Shown here one piece after another: positions 1-4,967 of a stretch of 6,285 nucleotides of DNA. Both the position numbers and the translations under genes were made by a program. Within the stretch, counting starts at the first letter, position 1. Every line of letters starts with the position of its first letter. The notes beneath the pieces were generated by a model. That model was not told the DNA's origin. It was given only the letters and a program-made list of their open reading frames with translations, and ran no database searches. The stretch is from Desulfobacteraceae bacterium (GTDB lineage: Bacteria > Desulfobacterota > Desulfobacteria > Desulfobacterales > Desulfobacteraceae), in assembly GCA_024225895.1 (NCBI GenBank), contig JAAEMC010000841.1, forward strand, positions 1-6,285, in the 5' to 3' direction.

Positions 1-58
1 AAGATAAGATATCCAGTTTTTTTTTCTCGGTTAACAACGGCGGTTCCTTATTGCTCAT
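1..58 (-). CDS. N-terminal fragment of an unidentified protein (truncated by window edge)
   Basis: Reading the minus strand from an ATG at 58-56 gives an open frame of 19 codons, beginning MSNKEPPLLTEKKKLDILS, that runs off the left edge. The composition (charged, lysine-rich, no stop) is compatible with a soluble protein N-terminus, but there is far too little to assign a family. The ribosome-binding site is poor: upstream there is only an AAGATG-like purine stretch and no clean AGGAG. Support comes from the divergent arrangement with the gene at 339 and from candidate minus-strand promoter elements at 91-96 and 164-192. Codons 12-14 are AAA AAA AAA, part of a run of nine A on the coding strand. 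It could be a chance ORF. Confidence 0.4.
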   Translation of the reverse strand, partial: MSNKEPPLLTEKKKLDILS

Positions 59-90
59 GGTTTTGATTTACATCTTGTCTGTGGTTCATA

Positions 91-96
91 ATTATA
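91..96 (-). promoter_or_regulatory. Candidate -10 box (TATAAT) for the leftward gene
   Basis: The minus strand reads a perfect TATAAT here, 32 bases ahead of the candidate ATG at 58. The matching -35 region about 17 bases upstream (CTTATT) is weak, so this is only a possible promoter. It competes with the better -35 at 187-192. Confidence 0.3.
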
Positions 97-163
97 CCCC
101 GGTAAAGATTACAATAAGATTTCCGGGAAGATGGCACAATTTTTCATAAAAAAGGAATATTCC

Positions 164-192
164 ATTTTGATAAACTATCAAGATTTTGTCAA
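164..192 (-). promoter_or_regulatory. Candidate minus-strand promoter with a palindromic operator in its spacer
   Basis: On the minus strand there is a consensus -35 TTGACA (192-187), a 17-base spacer and a 4/6 -10 CAAAAT (169-164). A perfect inverted repeat, TTGATA-N3-TATCAA (167-181), lies in the spacer and touches the -10. This is a typical position for a repressor operator. It would drive the leftward gene with a leader of about 100 nt. The positions and bases are seen; promoter function and regulator binding are inferred. Confidence 0.4.
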
Positions 193-200
193 TTAAGTAT

Positions 201-228
201 TTAATAGTGCCTTATTGCCGAGTATAGT
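201..228 (+). promoter_or_regulatory. Candidate rightward promoter for the reductase gene
   Basis: TATAGT (223-228, 5/6 to the -10 consensus) is preceded at 16 bases by TTAATA (201-206, 4/6 to the -35 consensus). It would give a leader of about 100 nt ahead of the GTG at 339. The rest of the leader is AT-rich and holds no strong hairpin that I can see. Confidence 0.3.
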
Positions 229-338
229 ATTCAGGATTGATAAGCAAAAAAAGTGTGATCCGGCAGATTTTTGGACAAAACATCAAGAGCCTGAAATTTT
301 GTAAATAAAACAAAACAAATCAAGCCAAAGGAATCAAT

Positions 339-866
339 GTGAAAGTTGTACTTTTAATGGCCGTTACAGTGGATGGCAAAATCGGAAGAAACTCTCTGGA
401 ATTGGTTGACTGGACAGGTAAGGATGACAAGCAAAAGTTTATCCGGATTACCCGGGATGCAGGTGTGATGATCATGGGTTCCAAAACCTTTGACACCATT
501 AAAAAAGTGCTGCCGGGCAGGAAAAGTATCGTCATGACGCGTAATAAAAAAAGGATCTCTAACCGGGTCTCCCATAGGATTTCCAATGATGAAGACCTTG
601 TCTTTACTAATGCAGAACCCCAAAATATTCTTAAAGATCTTGAGGCCCAGGGATATAAGACCGTCACCCTGATCGGGGGGGCAGTTATCAATACAATCTT
701 TGCTAAAAATAATCTGATTGATGAAATTTATCTTACATTGGTTCCCAAATTGTTTGGAAAGGGTTTAAGTCTTTTTAATGAATCATTGGATATGGATCTG
801 GAACTGATCTCAATGGAAAATCTGGAAAAGGATCATTTTTTATTTCATTACAGGGTTAAAAAATGA
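339..866 (+). CDS. Dihydrofolate reductase / RibD C-terminal-like family protein
   Basis: A 175-residue stand-alone reductase domain of the DHFR/RibD-C superfamily (NADPH-binding alpha/beta fold). Visible family marks are the first strand and loop MAVTVDGKIG (7-16), DWTGKDDKQKF (24-34), GVMIMGSKTFDTI (42-54, the conserved MG-KT-F turn), LPGRKSIVMTR (58-68), the glycine pair in TLIGGAVINTIF (110-121, nucleotide-binding turn) and DEIYLTLVPKLFGKG (128-142). There is no N-terminal cytidine-deaminase-type domain, so it is not full-length RibD. The length fits the small cytoplasmic 'dihydrofolate reductase family' proteins. The substrate is unsettled between dihydrofolate, a pyrimidine intermediate of flavin synthesis and another pteridine. 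The start is GTG at 339: the ATG two bases earlier is followed at once by TGA, and AGGA (329-332) sits 6 bases before the GTG. The gene stands alone, divergent from the leftward gene and convergent with the response regulator. Confidence 0.9.
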   Translation: MKVVLLMAVTVDGKIGRNSLELVDWTGKDDKQKFIRITRDAGVMIMGSKTFDTIKKVLPGRKSIVMTRNKKRISNRVSHRISNDEDLVFTNAEPQNILKDLEAQGYKTVTLIGGAVINTIFAKNNLIDEIYLTLVPKLFGKGLSLFNESLDMDLELISMENLEKDHFLFHYRVKK

Positions 867-966
867 TCCATAAGCTGTCTTGCAAAATAGGTTGTTGTTT
901 GAATTCAAGGGCAAAAAAAAAATTGACCAGGGAAATATATTGAATCTTTTGAGGATTAAATTATCA

Positions 967-987
967 GCCGGGTGCGATAAACCGGGC
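967..987 (-). terminator. Weak hairpin downstream of the response-regulator operon
   Basis: A 7-bp stem with one internal mismatch (GCC-x-GGT pairing with ACC-x-GGC) around a 7-nt loop lies 25 bases past the response-regulator stop. On the minus strand it is followed only by a mixed AT stretch, not a clean T-run. It may be a poor or bidirectional terminator. The rest of 867-1012 has a ten-A run at 913-922 without a hairpin beside it. Confidence 0.2.
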
Positions 988-1012
988 AACAAGATTATTT
1001 GCAAGCAGGTTT

Positions 1013-1381
1013 CTAATCTTCTAATAATTCTTTGATTTTATCCATGACATAGGAGGTGGCAAAGGGCTTGGTAATATACTCATCAGCGGCAAGTCCCATG
1101 CCCCTGGCAATATCTATGGTTCTGGCCATGGCAGATAAAAATACAATTTTGGTGTTATCGAGGCTTGGATCTTCTCTTATGGTCTGACATACTTCATACC
1201 CGTCAATGCCCGGCAGCATGATATCCAGTAAAATGAGGTCCGGGTTAAAACTTGTAATGAGTTCCAATGCTTTTTCTCCGGTTTCAGCGATTTTTACCTC
1301 ATAATTGTTTTTCTCCATTAAATATTCCAATGGTACAACAATATTGGGTTCATCATCAACGATCAGGATTTTTTTAGGCAT
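1013..1381 (-). CDS. Single-domain response regulator (CheY-like receiver)
   Basis: A 122-residue protein made up entirely of one receiver domain. The acidic pocket is D9-D10 (LIVDDEPN), the phospho-acceptor is D53 in LILLDIMLPGIDG, the switch residue is S83 (FLSAM), the aromatic partner is Y102, and the conserved lysine is K105 in the TKPF motif (104-107). All catalytic residues are present, so it should be phosphorylatable. There is no DNA-binding, GGDEF, HD-GYP or kinase output domain: after the last helix (KIKELLED) the protein ends. A strong ribosome-binding site, GGGAGG (minus strand, 1396-1391), lies 9 bases before the ATG. The gene starts 37 bases after the stop of the symporter-kinase gene on the same strand, so the kinase is its obvious phosphodonor. 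It presumably works through protein-protein contact or as a phosphorelay intermediate; the target is not in the window. Confidence 0.95.
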   Translation of the reverse strand: MPKKILIVDDEPNIVVPLEYLMEKNNYEVKIAETGEKALELITSFNPDLILLDIMLPGIDGYEVCQTIREDPSLDNTKIVFLSAMARTIDIARGMGLAADEYITKPFATSYVMDKIKELLED

Positions 1382-1418
1382 ATGGAAGGGCCTCCCATTT
1401 TCTTTTATTTGTTTAATT

Positions 1419-4250
1419 CTAAGTTATTTTTACACCTTCATCAAGGTCTGAATATTGTGCAAGAGGCAAAGTGAATAAAAATTTAGCACCCTGGGAAAGT
1501 TCGCTCTCCACCCAGATTTTTCCTTTATGGAAGTCAAGGATGTGTCGGGTAATTGTCAAACCGATACCGGTTCCTTTGGGTCTTCCTCGGCCATTGTCCT
1601 GTACCTGGGTGAATTCTTCAAATATAATTTCCAGGTTGTCCGGACTGATGCCAACCCCGTTGTCCCGGACATAAACTTTAATGTGCTCATTCTCAGTATC
1701 CATACCAATGGTGATGATACCGTTCTTTGCAGGAGAAAACTTCACAGCATTGGAAATCAGGTTGACCATTACCTGGATTAACCGGTCCATGTCGCCTGTG
1801 ACCTGTACTTCAGATTTTGGCAGGTGAAATTTAAGGTGAATGCTTTTTTCTTCCACCAGTTGGAAAGTGGCAGCCAAAGATTGTTCAATAACTTCTTTGA
1901 AATCAAATTGCGAAATTTTCCATTGAATCTGACCGGATTCCATTTTTTGAAAATCCAAGACGTCATTGATCAGGCGGGAAAGCCTTTCGCTTTCCGTTAT
2001 GATAATACCAGAGAATTTATTGTGTCTTTCTTCATCCAGATTGGTATCGGCATGGAGGATTTCAGCAATGGCCCTTATGGAAGTCAAAGGGGTTCGAAGT
2101 TCGTGGGTAACCGTGGAAATAAATTCATTTTTTAATTTATCCAGTTCTTTTAAGCGCGCATTTGCTTCCTCAAGTTCAATGGTGGCCTTTTCCAGTTTCC
2201 GGCTGTAAATAAGGATTTGCTGGGTTTCATCTAAAATATCCATGATTTCATCAAATCCCAAAGGTTCTTCCTTAACCACGGAAGTGACCATCACCAGGGC
2301 GGACGCAGATCCAATGGCACCTGCCAGCAATTTTTCAGCATGGCTGACAAGCCCGGCGTCTGCCGTGAGCTGTCCATCCCAATTGATATGGTGTTCTATG
2401 GCATATTCTTCTAAGGCATTCTGGGTCCGGTTTTTCCCCAAAAATCTTTCCAAAAGGGATTTAAGTTCTGTCAAAGGCGCTGTTGCCCGCCAGAAGGATG
2501 ATTTTTCAGATGCAACTGCATATTTGAATACATCAACAAACAAAGTGGCCTGTTTCTGTTCAATCTCTGTTTGCCGGGAAAAAAGAGAGACACCAATAAA
2601 AAGGAGGACGTTGATGATCATGCTGAAAAAGACGGCATGGGTGTATGGGTCAAATCCCAAAAGGGCGACATCCAGGCCGAAAAGCTGATGGGGATTCAGC
2701 CACTCTATTCCGAAGGGGCCATTGCTTAAAAAATCCTGGGAAAGGAAATCGGCCTGGACCAGGGATGGCAGCACCAGGGTGTATCCCCAAATCAGGAACC
2801 CTGCAAGCAGGCCGGAAATGGCGCCGGATTTGGTTGCCCCTTTCCAGAAAATACCGCCGATGATGGCCGGGCTGAACTGGGCAATTGCAGCAAAGGACAT
2901 CATACCGATGGATATCAAAGAAAAGAGTTTGGCGACAAAATGAAAATAGAGGTATCCCATCAACAACAATAAGATGATACTTGCGCGCCGGATGGTCAGC
3001 AACAAAGAACTGATATCGTGGCGCTGGGTTATTTTTAAGGCTTCCACCCGGATCAGCACCGGCATAACCAGATCATTGCAGACCATTGTGGAAAGGGCCA
3101 CGGTTTCAACAATAACCATGCCGGTGGCCGCAGACATACCGCCAATAAAGACCAGCATGGCAAACCCTTCACGCCTTTCCGACATGAGCAGGGTCAAGGC
3201 AAAATAATCTGCATCCACAATGCCGTTGGTAAATTGTAAAATGCCGCTGAATGTACCGGACAGGCTTTGCTGGCAAGTGGTATCCATTTGGCAGGATTCA
3301 AAAAAATGGATCATACCGCTGAATGCAACGGGAATGACAAAGATGTTGATGAGAAGTAAATAGAGGGGGAAAAGCCAGATGGCTTTGTTCAGATGTTTCT
3401 CATCCACATTTTCCACCACAATCACCTGGAATTGTCTTGGTAAAAAAAGTACGGCCAGCATGGCCAGAAAAAGGCCGTTATACCACCCGGTAAATGTGGT
3501 GGCGCTGACATCCATAACCAGTAATTTTTTGATCTGGGGAACAGCCTGGGCTTTTTGGAAAAGGTCGCCGAAACCATCATAGATGCCGTAGGTGATAAAG
3601 ATCCCGGCTGCCACAAAGGCAACCAGTTTTACGATGGATTCAAAGGCAATGGCTGCTACAAGTCCTTCATGCCGTTCTGTTGCCTCATGGTGCCGGGTAC
3701 CGAAAATAACGGCAAAAATCGCTAACAGGCCTGCAACATAGAAAGCCGTATCTTTTAATACCGGTATATTCACCAGGTTCGATGCCATGGTTATTTTTGG
3801 CGACTGGTTTAAAAGCAGGAATGTAGTGGAGATGGCTTTGATCTGGATCGATATATAAGGCACAATCCCTAATACGGCAATGATGGTGACAATGCCTGCC
3901 AAAACAGTACTTTTCCCATACCTGGAGGCGATAAAGTCAGCAATGGACGTTATGCGGTTTATTTTGCTGATGCGTATTATTTTACGGATGATGGGCCAGC
4001 CCAATATCATAATCAGGGTCGGGCCGATATAAGTGCTTAAAAATCCCGTAATCCCTGCCCTGCTCGCCGCTCCAACACTACCGTAAAATGTCCAGGCAGT
4101 GCAGTAAACCGCAAGTGAAAGCGCATAAATATAGGGGTTGCTGATGATGCTTTTGCCCATTTCAGCCCGTTTGTCACCATAAAAAGCAATGGCAAACAAG
4201 AGCCCCATGTATCCAAAAGAAATTAAGATAATGGTTTTTTGCTCCAGCAT
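1419..4250 (-). CDS. Sodium:solute symporter-histidine kinase fusion (SSF-STAC-HisKA-HATPase, CbrA/CrbS-like)
   Basis: A 943-residue inner-membrane sensor. Residues ~5-558 are an SSF/SLC5-type transporter module with about 13 hydrophobic segments, including GSVGAASRAGITGF (57-70) and GGMSAATGMVIVETVALSTM (370-389), both typical of this sensor-transporter group. A cytoplasmic STAC-like domain (~570-655) and a coiled-coil linker (~670-708) follow; no PAS domain is evident. The kinase core has an H-box with phospho-acceptor H716 (STVTHELRTPLTS), an N-box (NLISNAVKF, N834), a G1 box DNGVGI (863-868), an F-box (IFEEF) and a G2 box GTGIGL (893-898), all intact. It is expected to sense a solute and phosphorylate the adjacent receiver. 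A GTG at 4254-4256 would add two residues, but AGGG (minus strand, 4261-4258) sits 7 bases ahead of the ATG at 4250 and only 1 base ahead of the GTG, so I choose the ATG. The transported solute cannot be read from sequence; known relatives involve histidine (CbrA) or acetate response (CrbS). Confidence 0.95.
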   Translation of the reverse strand: MLEQKTIILISFGYMGLLFAIAFYGDKRAEMGKSIISNPYIYALSLAVYCTAWTFYGSVGAASRAGITGFLSTYIGPTLIMILGWPIIRKIIRISKINRITSIADFIASRYGKSTVLAGIVTIIAVLGIVPYISIQIKAISTTFLLLNQSPKITMASNLVNIPVLKDTAFYVAGLLAIFAVIFGTRHHEATERHEGLVAAIAFESIVKLVAFVAAGIFITYGIYDGFGDLFQKAQAVPQIKKLLVMDVSATTFTGWYNGLFLAMLAVLFLPRQFQVIVVENVDEKHLNKAIWLFPLYLLLINIFVIPVAFSGMIHFFESCQMDTTCQQSLSGTFSGILQFTNGIVDADYFALTLLMSERREGFAMLVFIGGMSAATGMVIVETVALSTMVCNDLVMPVLIRVEALKITQRHDISSLLLTIRRASIILLLLMGYLYFHFVAKLFSLISIGMMSFAAIAQFSPAIIGGIFWKGATKSGAISGLLAGFLIWGYTLVLPSLVQADFLSQDFLSNGPFGIEWLNPHQLFGLDVALLGFDPYTHAVFFSMIINVLLFIGVSLFSRQTEIEQKQATLFVDVFKYAVASEKSSFWRATAPLTELKSLLERFLGKNRTQNALEEYAIEHHINWDGQLTADAGLVSHAEKLLAGAIGSASALVMVTSVVKEEPLGFDEIMDILDETQQILIYSRKLEKATIELEEANARLKELDKLKNEFISTVTHELRTPLTSIRAIAEILHADTNLDEERHNKFSGIIITESERLSRLINDVLDFQKMESGQIQWKISQFDFKEVIEQSLAATFQLVEEKSIHLKFHLPKSEVQVTGDMDRLIQVMVNLISNAVKFSPAKNGIITIGMDTENEHIKVYVRDNGVGISPDNLEIIFEEFTQVQDNGRGRPKGTGIGLTITRHILDFHKGKIWVESELSQGAKFLFTLPLAQYSDLDEGVKIT

Positions 4251-4251
4251 G

Positions 4252-4266
4252 ATCACACCCTGTGAT
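4252..4266 (-). promoter_or_regulatory. Perfect hairpin presenting the kinase gene's Shine-Dalgarno
   Basis: The minus strand reads ATCACA-GGG-TGTGAT: a perfect 6-bp stem with a GGG triloop ending one base before the kinase ATG (4250). The only Shine-Dalgarno-like bases (AGGG, 4261-4258) are the last stem base plus the loop. In the mRNA it could limit or tune initiation, or stall ribosomes leaving the upstream small gene, whose stop is 15 bases before it. As DNA it could be a protein site. The structure is seen; the role is inferred. Confidence 0.45.
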
Positions 4267-4281
4267 TAATATTGATACGAC

Positions 4282-4521
4282 TTATTTCCGGTCTGGAATC
4301 GGCCTTGCATCCTTTGTGCTCGGTATTTTGTCGGCGCTTGCACAAAGCATCATCAAAAAAATGATGACCAGCCATGAACTAAAAAGAAAAAAATATAACA
4401 AGGGGATGCCAAAGACAAATCCGTCAACGTTGAATAAGGTAAGGACAGGATAGCTGTAAAGGAAGAGTGAGAGCAAAAAGAGTCCAATGAAACGGCCGGT
4501 ATGGGATCTGGTGTTTAACAT
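4282..4521 (-). CDS. Small two-helix membrane protein upstream of the symporter-kinase (CbrX/DUF3311-like in style)
   Basis: A 79-residue protein with two strongly hydrophobic stretches: residues ~10-30 (FIGLFLLSLFLYSYPVLTLF) and ~36-61 (VFGIPLLYFFLFSSWLVIIF and following). The short linker between them, FNVDGFVFGIP, resembles the turn of small DUF3311-type proteins that partner symporters. The C-terminal tail is short and charged (DKIPSTKDARPIPDRK). A clear ribosome-binding site, AAGGA (minus strand, 4535-4531), sits 9 bases before the ATG. Its stop is 31 bases before the kinase ATG on the same strand, so the two are almost surely cotranscribed. Pseudomonas cbrA is preceded by a small ORF, cbrX, as I recall; the position here is analogous, but I cannot show homology. 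A reasonable guess is an accessory subunit or translational-coupling ORF for the symporter-kinase. Confidence 0.8.
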   Translation of the reverse strand: MLNTRSHTGRFIGLFLLSLFLYSYPVLTLFNVDGFVFGIPLLYFFLFSSWLVIIFLMMLCASADKIPSTKDARPIPDRK

Positions 4522-4559
4522 TTGGCTTGTTCCTTGTTTAAAGGATCATTGTTCCATTG

Positions 4560-4588
4560 ACTCTACAAAAGGCGCCGGGATAAATCAA
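4560..4588 (-). promoter_or_regulatory. Candidate sigma-70 promoter for the signalling operon
   Basis: The minus strand reads TTGATT (4588-4583, 4/6), a 17-base spacer and TAGAGT (4565-4560, 4/6). Transcription would begin near 4552, about 30 bases before the small membrane protein's ATG. The match is moderate and its use is unproven. It competes with the sigma-54-like site just upstream. Confidence 0.3.
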
Positions 4589-4602
4589 GCGGTTTAGAAA
4601 AC

Positions 4603-4698
4603 CCTTGATGGTGGCCAGGGATGTGCCTTTTTGTTGCTATTGTGACATGTTATGGAATTCGATGGTGGATTTGGGAAAACCCTGATCCACTATCAAGG
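4603..4698 (+). repeat. Three-arm inverted-repeat element with mutually exclusive pairings
   Basis: Arm A (4603-4620, CCTTGATGGTGGCCAGGG) and arm B (4661-4675, GATGGTGGATTTGGG) share GATGGTGG, and both can pair with arm C (4680-4698). B:C gives a long hairpin with a four-A loop: 13 Watson-Crick pairs, two G-U pairs in plus-strand RNA (4664/4691 and 4671/4684) and one T-T mismatch if the stem is drawn 4661-4675 with 4680-4694 (the first 10 positions are continuous). A:C gives a 12-bp stem with one G-U pair plus a 5-bp extension. The imperfect pairs favour a plus-strand RNA over a minus-strand one. Alternatively this is a DNA operator or enhancer site for the leftward operon. Confidence 0.5.
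4613..4628 (-). promoter_or_regulatory. Sigma-54-like promoter for the signalling operon
   Basis: The minus strand reads AGGCACATCCCTGGCC. GG (4627-4626) and GC (4615-4614) are separated by exactly 10 bases, as required for -24/-12 elements (consensus TGGCAC-N5-TTGC). The -24 block matches 5/6 and the -12 block matches 3/4. Start would be near 4602, leaving a leader of about 80 nt. The palindrome at 4661-4694 would then lie about 60-90 bases upstream, a plausible place for an enhancer-binding protein. The match is incomplete, so chance is possible. Confidence 0.35.
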
Positions 4699-4731
4699 CG
4701 CTACCTGCTTTTATCCTGTTCGAAATATTGC

Positions 4732-4758
4732 TTGATATTTACAGGCGTTTGATATACT
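4732..4758 (+). promoter_or_regulatory. Weak candidate rightward promoter
   Basis: TTGATA (4732-4737) and TATACT (4753-4758, 5/6) are separated by 15 bases, which is short of the preferred 17. The TTGATAT heptamer occurs twice, at 4732 and 4749. This is a secondary candidate behind the element at 4814-4842. Confidence 0.2.
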
Positions 4759-4813
4759 GGCCATATGGAATAGAATTAACCTGGGTATTCACAACCCGAG
4801 TTTGGAAAAATTA

Positions 4814-4842
4814 TTAGCATATTGATGGGTTTTTTATAAAAT
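4814..4842 (+). promoter_or_regulatory. Candidate sigma-70 promoter for the 141-residue protein gene
   Basis: TTAGCA (4814-4819, 4/6) is followed at the ideal 17-base spacing by TAAAAT (4837-4842, 5/6), with an AT-rich spacer. Predicted start is near 4849, giving a leader of about 115 nt that contains the tiny ORFs at 4909 and 4929. This is the best rightward promoter in the gap by eye. Confidence 0.4.
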
Positions 4843-4908
4843 ATTCGTGTTAATATGTGTTGAGCATTGGCTTAAAGGATCCTGTAGCTGATTTTTAGTA
4901 AGGGATAC

Positions 4909-4926
4909 ATGGCAGCAACCACTTGA
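4909..4926 (+). CDS. Possible 5-codon leader ORF (MAATT)
   Basis: An ATG at 4909 opens a five-residue frame ending in TGA at 4924-4926. It is preceded by AAGGGA (4900-4905), the best Shine-Dalgarno-like sequence in the leader of the 141-residue protein gene, although the spacing is short (4 bases after AGGG). The stop is two bases before the next ATG (4929), close enough for re-initiation. It may be chance. Confidence 0.2.
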   Translation: MAATT

Positions 4927-4928
4927 AT

Positions 4929-4967
4929 ATGACGAATTTTTATTTCGTAAGTGAGCAGAAAAGATGA
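4929..4967 (+). CDS. Possible 12-residue leader peptide overlapping the next gene's start (ATGA)
   Basis: The frame from 4929 encodes MTNFYFVSEQKR and ends in TGA at 4965-4967, overlapping the ATG (4964-4966) of the downstream gene as ATGA, the usual arrangement of translational coupling. It has no Shine-Dalgarno of its own, but it starts two bases after the stop of the 5-codon frame. A 5-bp hairpin (ACGAA 4932-4936 with TTCGT 4944-4948) lies within it. The overlap is seen; translation is inferred. Confidence 0.25.
   Translation: MTNFYFVSEQKR

Larger units (their letters stand above)
4522..4963. other. 442-bp divergent regulatory region
   Basis: No convincing protein gene fits here. The stretch holds the leaders of two divergent transcription units, a long imperfect palindrome (4661-4694) with a competing arm at 4603-4620, candidate promoters on both strands, minor palindromes such as CCATATGG (4761-4768), a 4-bp GGGT/ACCC hairpin (4783-4797), and tiny leader ORFs next to 4964. 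Direct repeats of TTAAAGGATC sit near both ends (4538-4547 and 4872-4881). Confidence 0.6.

Noticed and set aside
132..146. TGGCAC-N5-TTCA, resembling a sigma-54 promoter on the plus strand
   Set aside because: The -12 GC is missing (TTCA instead of TTGC) and the distance to the gene is long.
275..315. ACAAAA/TTTTGT alternating pairs in the reductase leader as an attenuator
   Set aside because: These are short AT-only stems in low-complexity sequence and no more than expected by chance.
320..691. Minus-strand frames of 123 and 89 codons opposite the reductase
   Set aside because: The plus-strand frame carries clear DHFR/RibD-C motifs; the antisense frames look like low-complexity shadows.
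2242..2688. 148-codon plus-strand ORF opposite the kinase gene, and the other plus-strand frames between 1471 and 3582
   Set aside because: They are antisense shadows of an intact, motif-rich kinase/symporter frame, with unlikely composition and no ribosome-binding sites.
4252..4266. TCACA/TGTGA inverted repeat as a CRP site
   Set aside because: The half-sites are in the wrong order and 5 bases apart; CRP needs TGTGA-N6-TCACA.
4262..4453. 63-codon plus-strand ORF opposite the small membrane protein
   Set aside because: The opposite strand has a better start site, two clean transmembrane helices and operon context.
4608..4685. 25-codon Cys-containing plus-strand frame beginning at ATG 4608
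   Set aside because: It has no ribosome-binding site and lies entirely within the inverted-repeat element; likely chance.
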